A DNA stretch of 64,000 nucleotides from Lampris incognitus. Taxonomy: Eukaryota; Chordata; Actinopteri; Lampriformes; Lampridae. Location: NCBI RefSeq assembly GCF_029633865.1, contig NC_079212.1:146035992-146099991 (forward strand), in the 5' to 3' direction. The position numbers and the translations under genes were made by a program. Below are positions 11,226 through 25,865 of this stretch, in pieces (positions within the stretch are counted from its first letter, which is position 1; each line of letters starts with the position of its first letter). The notes below the pieces were generated by a model. It did not search any database. It was given only the letters and a program-made list of their open reading frames with translations, and was not told where the DNA came from.

Positions 11226-12990
11226 TAAGGTGATATTGACTGAATACCTCCATATGGGTAGTGTGGTGATTTTAGGGGATGACTATTGGTGCCTTGGTAA
11301 GTTATTTATATATGAGGACGATGTTGATAAATGATCATTAGTAATGTGGATAAATCCAAAGTGTCCCATGTAAAACAAGTTTTAAAAGGAGACAATATGG
11401 CTTGCCTGTACGTCACAGCGTCTCTATCTATCTCTATCTGAACATGGTCTCCTCCGGACCGATTACTCGTAGCGATTGACCGATTCCTCCCTTGCTTTAA
11501 TCCGCGAGGTTGTGTCAATGAATTGCTCCTAATAGGCCGATGTTAATGGTGCCTGGGGAAAATATCCCCACCGACATAGCAACACCGACCTTCCTCCAGC
11601 TCCTCCTGGCCTGGGGGTGTCTGTGTCTCGTCTAGGAGAACAGGAGGTCTACATTTCTATATTTAAGCCTTGGCACTCCTTCTCAGTGCAGAGCAGCAAA
11701 GGGGAGGGGGGGGTCACCCGTGGTGGGGGTTGGGTCATCCGTCATGGAATGACAACATGGCCGAGGCGTCTCTGTGTACAGTTTACATGACGGAGCGAGA
11801 TAGGAATCCGGCGACATGTGCCTCCGACGCACGTTTCTGTAAAAACAAGAGGGCCGTGGGGTACGAACGTGTCAGTTTAATGGTTTAATGTGTCTGTGTG
11901 GCAAAGCTCTTGTTAAAAGAGAGGGTGGGGTTTTATCACGGGCGGCCGTGAAGAGTCAAGAGGCCTTTCTCACGAACATGGCTGACGTACATCCGCTTTT
12001 TGTCTCGGAAGGGTAAAGATCGGTTCTCACCATGGCCCGCAATGGGAAATAGCTAACTTTCTGTCGTCTTTATCTCCGTCTGTGATCACTTGTTTGCCGT
12101 GTCAACATAACACATAACCAGAGCCCGCCTGATACGGGATTCTTGAGACCAGTACTGATTTTAGAAGGGGGGGGAAATTTCACCGACTGCTGATACCTAC
12201 ATATAACACAATACAGGTGTTGCCATTTCTTCACATTTGTGTTGTTGGATGGCTGCATGAATATAAAACAGGGCCTTGATCAAGGGACACCAAATGCTAA
12301 CTGGCTAACCAAGGGTCACAGACATCTCAGGCCCGTTAGCTTAATGGTTTAACATGGATGTGTTGATGTGAGACTACGTGTGTCGTGGGATTGTGGTTGT
12401 AGTAACATGGGGGTATAACTTAAATGTTGTTATTCCCTGGTCTTAGAGGCTGCACTACAGTACAGCGAGACCGTTTTCTGAACTTATTCCACGGTTTTAG
12501 TTAAATGGACCATGAACGTCTGCCTGCTTGGTTATCAAATCCACACTGCTAACGGTCATCTATCAACACGTACTGCTGTGTAAATATCTCATGGAAGAAC
12601 CAGTAGTCACCCCCTAATTATCATCACATCATCCATACGTACGTGTTCCGTCAGAAATATTTTCACCCAGTCATAATGAGGTTTGATCTTAGGACGTTGT
12701 CTGTTCAACAAATAAGCAGACCACTAAGGCTAATGCTAGCTAGCAGCCTCCCCTTTCCAGCTCAGGGTGGCTGGGTCGTTGGTCCCAGCAGGCGGAGGTT
12801 GGAAAGGCCGGGACAGAAACCCTGAACAGGTAACCTGGCTCCATTATAGGGACAAAGACGCCAGCCAATCACATACCATTCATACATATGGTCTCTTCAA
12901 AACACTCCCCTCTGGCAAGAGGCCAAGGTCTATACAAACCACAACCTCACACCACAAGAACAGCTTCTTCCCCACAGCAGGAGCACTGAG
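10871..12990. other. Unique-looking sequence with a CA microsatellite
   Basis: It contains a (CA)n tract at 11173-11222. No coding exon was recognised. A small poly-G tract lies near 11703. Confidence 0.4.
11173..11222. repeat. (CA)n microsatellite
   Basis: About 25 uninterrupted CA dinucleotides. Confidence 0.97.
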
Positions 12991-13700
12991 GGATGAAAGT
13001 CAGTAGGAGCAAGACGGAATACCTATGTGTGAATGAGAGGGAGGACAGCAGAATGGTGAGGATGCAAGGAGTAGAGGTGACGAAGGTGGATGAGTTTGAA
13101 TACTTGGGGTCAACTGTCCAAAGTAACGGGGAGGGCAGACAAGAGGTGAAGAAGAGAGTGCAGACAGGGTGGAGTAGGTGGAGAAGAGTGTCAGGTGTGA
13201 TTTGTGACAGAAGGGTACCAGCAAGAGTTAAAGGGAAGGTTTACAAGATGGTAGTGAGACCAGCTATGTTGTATGGTTTGGAGACAGTGGCACTGATGAA
13301 AAGACAGGAGGAGGAGCTGGAGGTGGCAGAGATGAAGATGATACGATTATCATTGGGAGTGATGAAGGAGGACAGGATTAGGAACGAGCATATTAGAGGG
13401 ACAGCTCAGGTTGGACGGTTTGGAGACAAAGCAAGAGAGACAAGATTGAGATGCTTTGGACATGTGTGGAGGAGAGATGCTGGGTATACTGGGAGAAGGA
13501 TGCTGAATATGGAGCTGCCAGGGAAGAGGAGAAGAGGAAGGCCAAAGAGGAGGTTTATGGATGTGGTGAGGGAGGACATGCAGGTGGCTGGTGTGACAGA
13601 GGAAGATGCAGAAGACAGGAAGAGATGGAAACGGATGATCCGCTGTGGCGCCCCCTAACGGGAGCAGCTGAAAGTGGTAGTAGTAGTAGTAGTAGATTTT
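12990..13700 (+). mobile_element. LINE remnant, C-terminal reverse transcriptase region (family 1)
   Basis: A 221-codon frame (12993-13658) reads as the region after the RT catalytic core of a non-LTR retrotransposon. It has KTEYLCVNE, EFEYLGSTVQSNG, a YGLETVALMKRQEEELEVAE segment, LRCFGHVWRRD and a basic GKRRRGRPKRRFMDVV end. The 3' end is GGCGCCCCCTAACGGGAGCA followed by a (TAG)n tail. The catalytic core is absent, so it is a 5'-truncated insertion. The clade was not assigned; RTE-like is possible. Confidence 0.85.
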
Positions 13701-14844
13701 GTGACAGAATCCAAACTGGATCATTCAAAGCATTGCTGGATGCTTTAAGACTTTACTGTAAGTCGCTGCTCTTGTGTTTGAATATTTCCCCTCTACATGA
13801 ACCACGGGTCCGGGTCCCGGTAAAAAACACACTGCTTTTCCAGGTTGTGCATAGCAGTGGTCACAAACAGCAACACCTCATTAACACTCCACACGTCCCA
13901 CACACACTCATGACATCCAATCAATATCCTGACGCAAGATTTACATCCCACTTCTCTTGATGCGGTAAAAAAAAACAAACAACCCTAACCCATCTCACAA
14001 TTCCCCTCCTTAACCTCCGCGTCCCACCACCTCTTCCCGACACACACTGCCTGTCGGGGCCACGGCTGTTGGAAGAATCCGTGTTGGGGGTGAATTATAG
14101 TGGAGGTCCTCCTGCAACTGGTATGAGAGCGTGGCTGAGATGGAGAACTCAGCCACGGAGATGGAGGTACACAAACACACATGACTGGATTCACAAGTGT
14201 GTTGTGGTCTCTCCGACCTGATTTATCTGCTCACATTTTGTGACTATCAAGGGCATGTTGTTCTTGCATGCAGCCAGACACATCGATCTTAGTATGTAAC
14301 ACTAGCTTCTTCTTCTTCTTTTCTTCTCTACTTCCTATTGCCTGGTCTCATGAGAATCCATTGTAAAGGACTTGCCATATGTCTGCCCTGGGTTCAGGTC
14401 CTGGCCTACATTTAAGGGATCAAATGTCTACAACACATTTGACATTCTGTGGTCCCCAGACTGACTCATGTAGAACACGTGTGTTGTGGCCTTGCCAACC
14501 TGATTTATCTGCTCATTTTAGTGACTATCAAGGCCATGTTAGACACGTATTAAGGTTCATCTAGGCGATAATTAAAGCCTTTCTTTTTAGAACTGAGCAT
14601 TACGTGATTAAGCGTTAAGTGTCAAGTGAGTGTTGAGTGATTTTAGAAACTGCATTCTCCATCTGAAAATTCACAGAAAAGATCATCTTCCCAATGTTGT
14701 TTAGAAGACACAATGGGAGTGTAAGAGAGTAGATCAGACCATACAGGCAAGAAATAGAATTCCTATTACTAATATTGACCTCTAGGATGTTATCCTAGTC
14801 AGATTTAGGGGGGGGGGGGATTGTGGCTAGGTATTTCTCACAAA
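13701..14844. other. No gene recognised
   Basis: Mixed sequence with a short TTC tract near 14310 and a poly-G run at about 14809-14819. Two short passages (about 14204-14260 and 14474-14540) resemble each other, indicating an old duplication. Confidence 0.35.
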
Positions 14845-15050
14845 GGGCGGCACGGAGGCACAGTGGTTAGCGCGGTCGCCTCATAGCCAGAAGGTCCTGG
14901 GTTCAAACCCTGGGGTAGTCCAACCTTGGGGGTCGTCCTGCGTGGAGTTTGCATGTTCGCGTGGGTTTCCTCCGGGTGCTCCGGTTTCTTCCCACAGTCC
15001 AAAGACATGTAGGTCAGGTGAATTGGCCGTACTAAATTGTCCCTAGGATT

Positions 15051-15115
<65 letters not shown>

Positions 15116-15240
15116 CCCTGGGATGGTCTGGCGGCCTGGGTGTCTCCCCGCCTGCCGCCCAATGACTGCTGGGATAGGCTTCAGCATCCCCGCGACCCTG
15201 AGTAAGGATAAGCAGTGTGGATAATGGATGGATGGATCGA
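14845..15240 (+). mobile_element. SINE family B, full-length copy
   Basis: The tRNA-like head GGCGGCACGGAGGCACAGTG is followed by a B-box-like GGTTCAAACC at 14900-14909. The conserved body contains CACAGTCCAAAGACATGTAG, a (GT)n expansion at 15055-15114, TGCTGGGATAGGCTTCAGC and a (GGAT)n tail. It is the same family as 48066-48439 and the fragments near 26050, 28010 and 60022. Confidence 0.92.
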
Positions 15241-15567
15241 TGTTAAGTGACTAGTACTTCTCTATACTAAGGGTACTTAAATTACGACACATTACACACA
15301 TATAATCAGTACTTACGATATATACAGTACTTATACTAGTGTTAACTGTGATGGAATGTTTTAATGTGTCATGAGATATACTATGATAAACTATTCCTTT
15401 CTAGAACATGACTGTTTCAGACAGTTATTTGACATGTGCCAACAGGGTGTGGTCTGATCTGAACTGTCTGAGAAGAGCTATGTGAAATATTCCCGTTCCT
15501 ATCAGCAGAGGAACACTGGGCTGCACGGGACTGAAGGGAAGACAACCACACCTCAGTCCTGTCCCAC
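15241..15567. other. Short flank of the satellite, nothing recognised
   Basis: AT-rich sequence without a recognisable element. The first ATG-initiated frame that runs through the satellite starts here at 15482. Confidence 0.4.
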
Positions 15568-18500
15568 TACTGCCTTCTTCACATGTTCACCATGTGCCAC
15601 TATTACTACTGTCTTATTCACATGTTCACCATGTGCCACTACTACTACTGCCTTATTCACATGTTCACCATGTCACACTACTACTACTGCCTTCTTCACA
15701 TGTTCACCATGTGCCACTATTACTACTGTCTTATTCACATGTTCACCATGTGCCACTACTACTACTGTCTTATTCACATGTTCACCATGTGCCACTACTA
15801 CTACTGTCTTATTCACATGTTCACCATGTGCCACTACTACTACTACTGTCTTATTCACATGTTCACCATGTGACACTACTACTACTGCCTTCTTCACATG
15901 TTCACCATGTCACACTACTACTACTGTCTTATTCACATGTTCACCATGTGCCACTACTACTACTGTCTTATTCACATGTTCACCATGTCACACTACTACT
16001 ACTGCCTTCTTCACATGTTCACCATGTGCCACTACTACTACTGTCTTATTCACATGTTCACCATGTGCCACTACTACTACTACTGTCTTATTCACATGTT
16101 CACCATGTGACACTACTACTACTGCCTTCTTCACATGTTCACCATGTCACACTACTACTACTGTCTTATTCACATGTTCACCATGTGCCACTACTACTAC
16201 TGTCTTATTCACATGTTCACCATGTCACACTACTACTACTGCCTTCTTCACATGTTCACCATGTCACACTACTACTACTGTCTTATTCACATGTTCACCA
16301 TGTCCCACTACTGCTACTGTCTTATTCACATGTTCACCATGTCATACTACTACTACTGTCTTATTCACATGTTCACCATGTCACACTACTACTACTGTCT
16401 TATTCACATGTTCACCATGTCACACTACTACTACTGCCTTCTTCACATGTTCACCATGTCACACTACTACTACTGCCTTCTTCACATGTTCACCATGTCA
16501 CACTACTACTACTGCCTTATTCACTTGTTCACCATGTCACACTACTACTACTGCCTTCTTCACATGTTCACCATGTCACACTACTACTACTGTCTTATTC
16601 ACATGTTCACCATGTCACACTACTACTACTGCCTTCTTCACATGTTCACCATGTCACACTACTACTACTGTCTTATTCACATGTTCACCATGTGCCACTA
16701 CTACTACTGTCTTATTCACATGTTCACCATGTCCCACTACTACTACTGCCTTCTTCACATGTTCACCATGTCACACTACTACTACTGTCTTATTCACATG
16801 TTCACCATGTCCCACTACTGCTACTGTCTTATTCACATGTTCACCATGTCATACTACTACTACTGTCTTATTCACATGTTCACCATGTCACACTACTACT
16901 ACTGTCTTATTCACATGTTCACCATGTCACACTACTACTACTGCCTTCTTCACATGTTCACCATGTCACACTACTACTACTGCCTTCTTCACATGTTCAC
17001 CATGTCACACTACTACTACTGCCTTATTCACATGTTCACCATGTCACACTACTACTACTGCCTTCTTCACAAGTTCCCCATGTCACACTACTGCTACTGT
17101 CTTATTCACATGTTCACCATGTCACACTACTACTACTACTGCCTTCTTCACATGTTCACCATGTCACACTACTACTACTGTCTTATTCACATGTTCACCA
17201 TGTCACACTACTACTACTGCCTTCTTCACATGTTCACCATGTCACACTACTACTACTGTCTTATTCACATGTTCACCATGTCCCACTACTGCTACTGTCT
17301 TATTCACATGTTCACCATGTCACACTACTACTACTGCCTTCTTCACATGTTCACCATGTCACACTACTACTACTGTCTTATTCACATGTTCACCATGTCA
17401 CACTACTACTACTGTCTTATTCACTTGTTCACCATGTCACACTACTACTACTGCCTTCTTCACATGTTCACCATGTCCCACTACTGTGTTATTCACATGT
17501 TCACCATGTCCCACTACTGCCTTCTTCACATGTTCACCATGTGCCACTATTACTACTGTCTTATTCACATGTTCACCATGTGCCACTACTACTACTGCCT
17601 TATTCACATGTTCACCATGTCACACTACTACTACTGCCTTCTTCACATGTTCACCATGTGCCACTATTACTACTGTCTTATTCACATGTTCACCATGTGC
17701 CACTACTACTACTGTCTTATTCACATGTTCACCATGTGCCACTACTACTACTGTCTTATTCACATGTTCACCATGTGCCACTACTACTACTACTGTCTTA
17801 TTCACATGTTCACCATGTGACACTACTACTACTGCCTTCTTCACATGTTCACCATGTCACACTACTACTACTGTCTTATTCACATGTTCACCATGTGCCA
17901 CTACTACTACTGTCTTATTCACATGTTCACCATGTCACACTACTACTACTGCCTTCTTCACATGTTCACCATGTGCCACTACTACTACTGTCTTATTCAC
18001 ATGTTCACCATGTGCCACTACTACTACTACTGTCTTATTCACATGTTCACCATGTGACACTACTACTACTGCCTTCTTCACATGTTCACCATGTCACACT
18101 ACTACTACTGTCTTATTCACATGTTCACCATGTGCCACTACTACTACTGTCTTATTCACATGTTCACCATGTCACACTACTACTACTGCCTTCTTCACAT
18201 GTTCACCATGTCACACTACTACTACTGTCTTATTCACATGTTCACCATGTCCCACTACTGCTACTGTCTTATTCACATGTTCACCATGTCATACTACTAC
18301 TACTGTCTTATTCACATGTTCACCATGTCACACTACTACTACTGTCTTATTCACATGTTCACCATGTCACACTACTACTACTGCCTTCTTCACATGTTCA
18401 CCATGTCACACTACTACTACTGCCTTCTTCACATGTTCACCATGTCACACTACTACTACTGCCTTATTCACTTGTTCACCATGTCACACTACTACTACTG

Positions 18501-21500
18501 CCTTCTTCACATGTTCACCATGTCACACTACTACTACTGTCTTATTCACATGTTCACCATGTCACACTACTACTACTGCCTTCTTCACATGTTCACCATG
18601 TCACACTACTACTACTGTCTTATTCACATGTTCACCATGTGCCACTACTACTACTGTCTTATTCACATGTTCACCATGTCCCACTACTACTACTGCCTTC
18701 TTCACATGTTCACCATGTCACACTACTACTACTGTCTTATTCACATGTTCACCATGTCCCACTACTGCTACTGTCTTATTCACATGTTCACCATGTCATA
18801 CTACTACTACTGTCTTATTCACATGTTCACCATGTCACACTACTACTACTGTCTTATTCACATGTTCACCATGTCACACTACTACTACTGCCTTCTTCAC
18901 ATGTTCACCATGTCACACTACTACTACTGCCTTCTTCACATGTTCACCATGTCACACTACTACTACTGCCTTATTCACATGTTCACCATGTCACACTACT
19001 ACTACTGCCTTCTTCACAAGTTCCCCATGTCACACTACTGCTACTGTCTTATTCACATGTTCACCATGTCACACTACTACTACTACTGCCTTCTTCACAT
19101 GTTCACCATGTCACACTACTACTACTGTCTTATTCACATGTTCACCATGTCACACTACTACTACTGCCTTCTTCACATGTTCACCATGTCACACTACTAC
19201 TACTGTCTTATTCACATGTTCACCATGTCCCACTACTGCTACTGTCTTATTCACATGTTCACCATGTCACACTACTACTACTGCCTTCTTCACATGTTCA
19301 CCATGTCACACTACTACTACTGTCTTATTCACATGTTCACCATGTCACACTACTACTACTGTCTTATTCACTTGTTCACCATGTCACACTACTACTACTG
19401 CCTTCTTCACATGTTCACCATGTCCCACTACTGTGTTATTCACATGTTCACCATGTCCCACTACTGCCTTCTTCACATGTTCACCATGTGCCACTACTGC
19501 TACTGTCTTATTCACATGTTCACCATGTGCCACTACTACTACTGTCTTATTCACATGTTCACCATGTGCCACTACTACTACTGTCTTATTCACATGTTCA
19601 CCATGTGCCACTACTACTACTACTGTCTTATTCACATGTTCACCATGTGACACTACTACTACTGCCTTCTTCACATGTTCACCATGTCACACTACTACTA
19701 CTGTCTTATTCACATGTTCACCATGTCACACTACTACTACTGCCTTCTTCACATGTTCACCATGTCACACTACTACTACTGTCTTATTCACATGTTCACC
19801 ATGTCCCACTACTGCTACTGTCTTATTCACATGTTCACCATGTCACACTACTACTACTGCCTTCTTCACATGTTCACCATGTCACACTACTACTACTGTC
19901 TTATTCACATGTTCACCATGTCACACTACTACTACTGTCTTATTCACTTGTTCACCATGTCACACTACTACTACTGCCTTCTTCACATGTTCACCATGTC
20001 CCACTACTGTGTTATTCACATGTTCACCATGTCCCACTACTGCCTTCTTCACATGTTCACCATGTGCCACTACTGCTACTGTCTTATTCACATGTTCACC
20101 ATGTGCCACTACTACTACTGTCTTATTCACATGTTCACCATGTGCCACTACTACTACTGTCTTATTCACATGTTCACCATGTGCCACTACTACTACTACT
20201 GTCTTATTCACATGTTCACCATGTGACACTACTACTACTGCCTTCTTCACATGTTCACCATGTCACACTACTACTACTGTCTTATTCACATGTTCACCAT
20301 GTGCCACTACTACTACTGTCTTATTCACATGTTCACCATGTCACACTACTACTACTGCCTTCTTCACATGTTCACCATGTGCCACTACTACTACTGTCTT
20401 ATTCACATGTTCACCATGTGCCACTACTACTACTGTCTTATTCACATGTTCACCATGTCACACTACTACTACTGCCTTCTTCACATGTTCACCATGTCAC
20501 ACTACTACTACTGTCTTATTCACATGTTCACCATGTCCCACTACTGCTACTGTCTTATTCACATGTTCACCATGTCATACTACTACTACTGTCTTATTCA
20601 CATGTTCACCATGTCACACTACTACTACTGTCTTATTCACATGTTCACCATGTCACACTACTACTACTGCCTTCTTCACATGTTCACCATGTCACACTAC
20701 TACTACTGCCTTCTTCACATGTTCACCATGTCACACTACTACTACTGCCTTATTCACTTGTTCACCATGTCACACTACTACTACTGCCTTCTTCACATGT
20801 TCACCATGTCACACTACTACTACTGTCTTATTCACATGTTCACCATGTCACACTACTACTACTGCCTTCTTCACATGTTCACCATGTCACACTACTACTA
20901 CTGTCTTATTCACATGTTCACCATGTGCCACTACTACTACTGTCTTATTCACATGTTCACCATGTCCCACTACTACTACTGCCTTCTTCACATGTTCACC
21001 ATGTCACACTACTACTACTGTCTTATTCACATGTTCACCATGTCCCACTACTGCTACTGTCTTATTCACATGTTCACCATGTCATACTACTACTACTGTC
21101 TTATTCACATGTTCACCATGTCACACTACTACTACTGTCTTATTCACATGTTCACCATGTCACACTACTACTACTGCCTTCTTCACATGTTCACCATGTC
21201 ACACTACTACTACTGCCTTCTTCACATGTTCACCATGTCACACTACTACTACTGCCTTATTCACATGTTCACCATGTCACACTACTACTACTGCCTTCTT
21301 CACAAGTTCCCCATGTCACACTACTGCTACTGTCTTATTCACATGTTCACCATGTCACACTACTACTACTACTGCCTTCTTCACATGTTCACCATGTCAC
21401 ACTACTACTACTGTCTTATTCACATGTTCACCATGTCACACTACTACTACTGCCTTCTTCACATGTTCACCATGTCACACTACTACTACTGTCTTATTCA

Positions 21501-24500
21501 CATGTTCACCATGTCCCACTACTGCTACTGTCTTATTCACATGTTCACCATGTCACACTACTACTACTGCCTTCTTCACATGTTCACCATGTCACACTAC
21601 TACTACTGTCTTATTCACATGTTCACCATGTCACACTACTACTACTGTCTTATTCACTTGTTCACCATGTCACACTACTACTACTGCCTTCTTCACATGT
21701 TCACCATGTCCCACTACTGTGTTATTCACATGTTCACCATGTCCCACTACTGCCTTCTTCACATGTTCACCATGTGCCACTACTGCTACTGTCTTATTCA
21801 CATGTTCACCATGTGCCACTACTACTACTGTCTTATTCACATGTTCACCATGTGCCACTACTACTACTGTCTTATTCACATGTTCACCATGTGCCACTAC
21901 TACTACTACTGTCTTATTCACATGTTCACCATGTGACACTACTACTACTGCCTTCTTCACATGTTCACCATGTCACACTACTACTACTGTCTTATTCACA
22001 TGTTCACCATGTCACACTACTACTACTGCCTTCTTCACATGTTCACCATGTCACACTACTACTACTGTCTTATTCACATGTTCACCATGTCCCACTACTG
22101 CTACTGTCTTATTCACATGTTCACCATGTCACACTACTACTACTGCCTTCTTCACATGTTCACCATGTCACACTACTACTACTGTCTTATTCACATGTTC
22201 ACCATGTCACACTACTACTACTGTCTTATTCACTTGTTCACCATGTCACACTACTACTACTGCCTTCTTCACATGTTCACCATGTCCCACTACTGTGTTA
22301 TTCACATGTTCACCATGTCCCACTACTGCCTTCTTCACATGTTCACCATGTGCCACTACTGCTACTGTCTTATTCACATGTTCACCATGTGCCACTACTA
22401 CTACTGTCTTATTCACATGTTCACCATGTGCCACTACTACTACTGTCTTATTCACATGTTCACCATGTGCCACTACTACTACTACTGTCTTATTCACATG
22501 TTCACCATGTGACACTACTACTACTGCCTTCTTCACATGTTCACCATGTCACACTACTACTACTGTCTTATTCACATGTTCACCATGTGCCACTACTACT
22601 ACTGTCTTATTCACATGTTCACCATGTCACACTACTACTACTGCCTTCTTCACATGTTCACCATGTGCCACTACTACTACTGTCTTATTCACATGTTCAC
22701 CATGTGCCACTACTACTACTACTGTCTTATTCACATGTTCACCATGTGACACTACTACTACTGCCTTCTTCACATGTTCACCATGTCACACTACTACTAC
22801 TGTCTTATTCACATGTTCACCATGTGCCACTACTACTACTGTCTTATTCACATGTTCACCATGTCACACTACTACTACTGCCTTCTTCACATGTTCACCA
22901 TGTCACACTACTACTACTACTGCCTTCTTCACATGTTCACCATGTCACACTACTACTACTGTCTTATTCACATGTTCACCATGTCACACTACTACTACTG
23001 CCTTCTTCACATGTTCACCATGTCACACTACTACTACTGTCTTATTCACATGTTCACCATGTCCCACTACTGCTACTGTCTTATTCACATGTTCACCATG
23101 TCACACTACTACTACTGCCTTCTTCACATGTTCACCATGTCACACTACTACTACTGTCTTATTCACATGTTCACCATGTCACACTACTACTACTGTCTTA
23201 TTCACTTGTTCACCATGTCACACTACTACTACTGCCTTCTTCACATGTTCACCATGTCCCACTACTGTGTTATTCACATGTTCACCATGTCCCACTACTG
23301 CCTTCTTCACATGTTCACCATGTGCCACTACTGCTACTGTCTTATTCACATGTTCACCATGTCACACTACTACTACTGCCTTCTTCACATGTTCACCATG
23401 TCACACTACTGCTACTGTCTTATTCACATGTTCACCATGTCACACTACTGCACGTTCTTCACATGTTCACCATGTCCCACTACTGCACGTTCTTCACATG
23501 TTCACCATGTCCCACTACTGCACATGTTATTCACATGTTCACCATGTCCCACTACTGCACATGTTATTCACATGTTCACCATGTCCCACTACTGCACGTT
23601 CTTCACATGTTCACCATGTCCCACTACTGCACGTTCTTCACGTTCACCGTGTCCCACTACTGCACATGTTCTTCACATGTTCACCATGTCCCACGACTGT
23701 CTTCTTTACATGTTCACATGTTCCACTACTGCTTTCTTCACATGTTCACATGTCCCACTACTGCACATTCTTCACATGTTCACCATGTCCCACGACTGTC
23801 TTCTTCACATGTTCACATGTCCCACTACTGCTTTCTTCACATGTTCACCATGTCCCACGACTGTCTTCTTCACATGTTCACCATGTCCCACTACTGCTTT
23901 CTTCACATGTTCACCATGTCCCACTACTGCACATGTTCTTCACATGTTCACCATGTCCCACGACTGTCTTCTTCACATGTTCACCATGTCCCACTACTGC
24001 TTTCTTCACATGTTCACCATGTCCCACTACTGCCTTCTTCATATGTCGCACTACTGCCTTCTTCACATGTTCACCATGTCCCACTACTGTGTTATTCACA
24101 TGTTCACCATGTCCCACTACTGCCTTCTTCACATGTTCACCATGTGCCACTACTGCTACTGTCTTATTCACATGTTCACCATGTCACACTACTACTACTG
24201 CCTTCTTCACATGTTCACCATGTCACACTACTGCTACTGTCTTATTCACATGTTCACCATGTCACACTACTGCACGTTCTTCACATGTTCACCATGTCCC
24301 ACTACTGCACGTTCTTCACATGTTCACCATGTCCCACTACTGCACATGTTATTCACATGTTCACCATGTCCCACTACTGCACATGTTATTCACATGTTCA
24401 CCATGTCCCACTACTGCACGTTCTTCACATGTTCACCATGTCCCACTACTGCACGTTCTTCACGTTCACCGTGTCCCACTACTGCACATGTTCTTCACAT

Positions 24501-24915
24501 GTTCACCATGTCCCACGACTGTCTTCTTTACATGTTCACATGTTCCACTACTGCTTTCTTCACATGTTCACATGTCCCACTACTGCACATTCTTCACATG
24601 TTCACCATGTCCCACGACTGTCTTCTTCACATGTTCACATGTCCCACTACTGCTTTCTTCACATGTTCACCATGTCCCACGACTGTCTTCTTCACATGTT
24701 CACCATGTCCCACTACTGCTTTCTTCACATGTTCACCATGTCCCACTACTGCACATGTTCTTCACATGTTCACCATGTCCCACGACTGTCTTCTTCACAT
24801 GTTCACCATGTCCCACTACTGCTTTCTTCACATGTTCACCATGTCCCACTACTGCCTTCTTCATATGTCACACTACTGCCTTCTTCACATGTTCACCATG
24901 TCCCACTGTGGCTGA
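15568..24915. repeat. 39-bp satellite, about 9.35 kb and about 240 copies, with higher-order structure
   Basis: The unit is ttcacatgttcaccatgtca plus cactactactactgtctta. It contains a short (ACT)n run whose copy number changes in steps of 3 (36-, 39- and 42-bp units). Long blocks recur almost exactly at shifts of 1947, 576 and 2286 bp, as shown by identical minus-strand frames at 15673 and 17620, at 19384 and 19960, and at 21670 and 22246. From about 23440 the array is more degenerate (CCCACTACTGCACGTTC-type units) and ends in an 822-bp tandem duplication. Two plus frames stay open for over 3100 codons (FTCSPCHTTTTVL and SHVHHVTLLLLPS peptides). I regard this as an effect of the unit length. 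Confidence 0.95.
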
Positions 24916-25865
24916 CTGGTCGTTACAGAACATGTTTTGTGAACATCATGACAGCAAGTCTTTTATCCCGTTTTTATAACCACAAGGTATTCTCAATGAT
25001 AATTACTTACGTCGTGTGTTGTTATTAAATGGTATTATTTTGCTGCCAGTCAGGATAAATCGGGCGTCAACATCAAACCATTATGTCATTAAAGATATAA
25101 AAACACATTGTAGGTAGTGCCTTGCTGTCCTCAGACTGACTGATTGGGAAATGGTCTGGCTGCTCGCGTGCAAATGAGCCTCTCCAGACGCAGCGTGCTG
25201 AGCAGGGAGTGTTCACTGGCAAGGCCCACAGGAATGCCTTTGTCCCGCAGACAAAAAAAAGAAAAGAAAAAAAAACAACTATGAGAAACGGTCGGTTCGA
25301 TGCGAGACGCCTCATATTTTTCTGCCTCGCCATCGCAATGCAGCATCTCCCCGTGTGGCTCCGTACGGCAGCCATCGCCTGTTAGATAAACGCCCCACAC
25401 AGCCAGTAAACCAGCGCTGCATTGAAACGACACACACATCTGTCCTCTAATACCCGCTCTGTCTGATCAGAGGAGACGCTTAAGACTGCCAGTACAGACA
25501 GGCACACGACAAAAATATGTTTGGTAACTCTTAGAGACCAGCAGCAATAGAAAAACAAGATAAATAAACAAGATGAATAGAATGGGGTAGCATCCTCTAT
25601 CTATATATGAAGAATAAGGCACTTGGATGAGGCAGGTAGACAGTGACAGTGCAGTATAAAAGGGTATTTCACTGCAAGTTAGCTACTTAAAGAAACAACA
25701 CACAGACATGTGGGCATAAAAGTATTGTCCTCTATCTGTACATGATATATAAAAAGGCACTTGTGCATGGTAAAGACCTCAGTCCTCAATAGCTATGGGA
25801 GGGTGGGGGTGATGGAGGCTACAGCTCTGGGGAAGACGCTGTTCTTCAGTCTGTTAGTTCGGGCT
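24916..25865. other. No gene or repeat recognised
   Basis: Mixed sequence including an A-rich tract (25250-25276). Frames are short and overlapping. Confidence 0.4.

Noticed and set aside
12320..12400. Possible tRNA-like sequence (GGCCCGTTAGCTTAATGG)
   Set aside because: No matching B box or cloverleaf could be drawn; too weak to list as a SINE.
300..24915. CRISPR-like direct repeats
   Set aside because: Units are contiguous without unique spacers, and the genome is eukaryotic.
15482..25028. Two giant plus-strand frames (3165 and 3144 codons) and many embedded smaller ones
   Set aside because: They follow a 39-bp repeat whose length changes are multiples of three; the same DNA is open in several frames, and no signal peptide, domain or normal codon pattern is seen.
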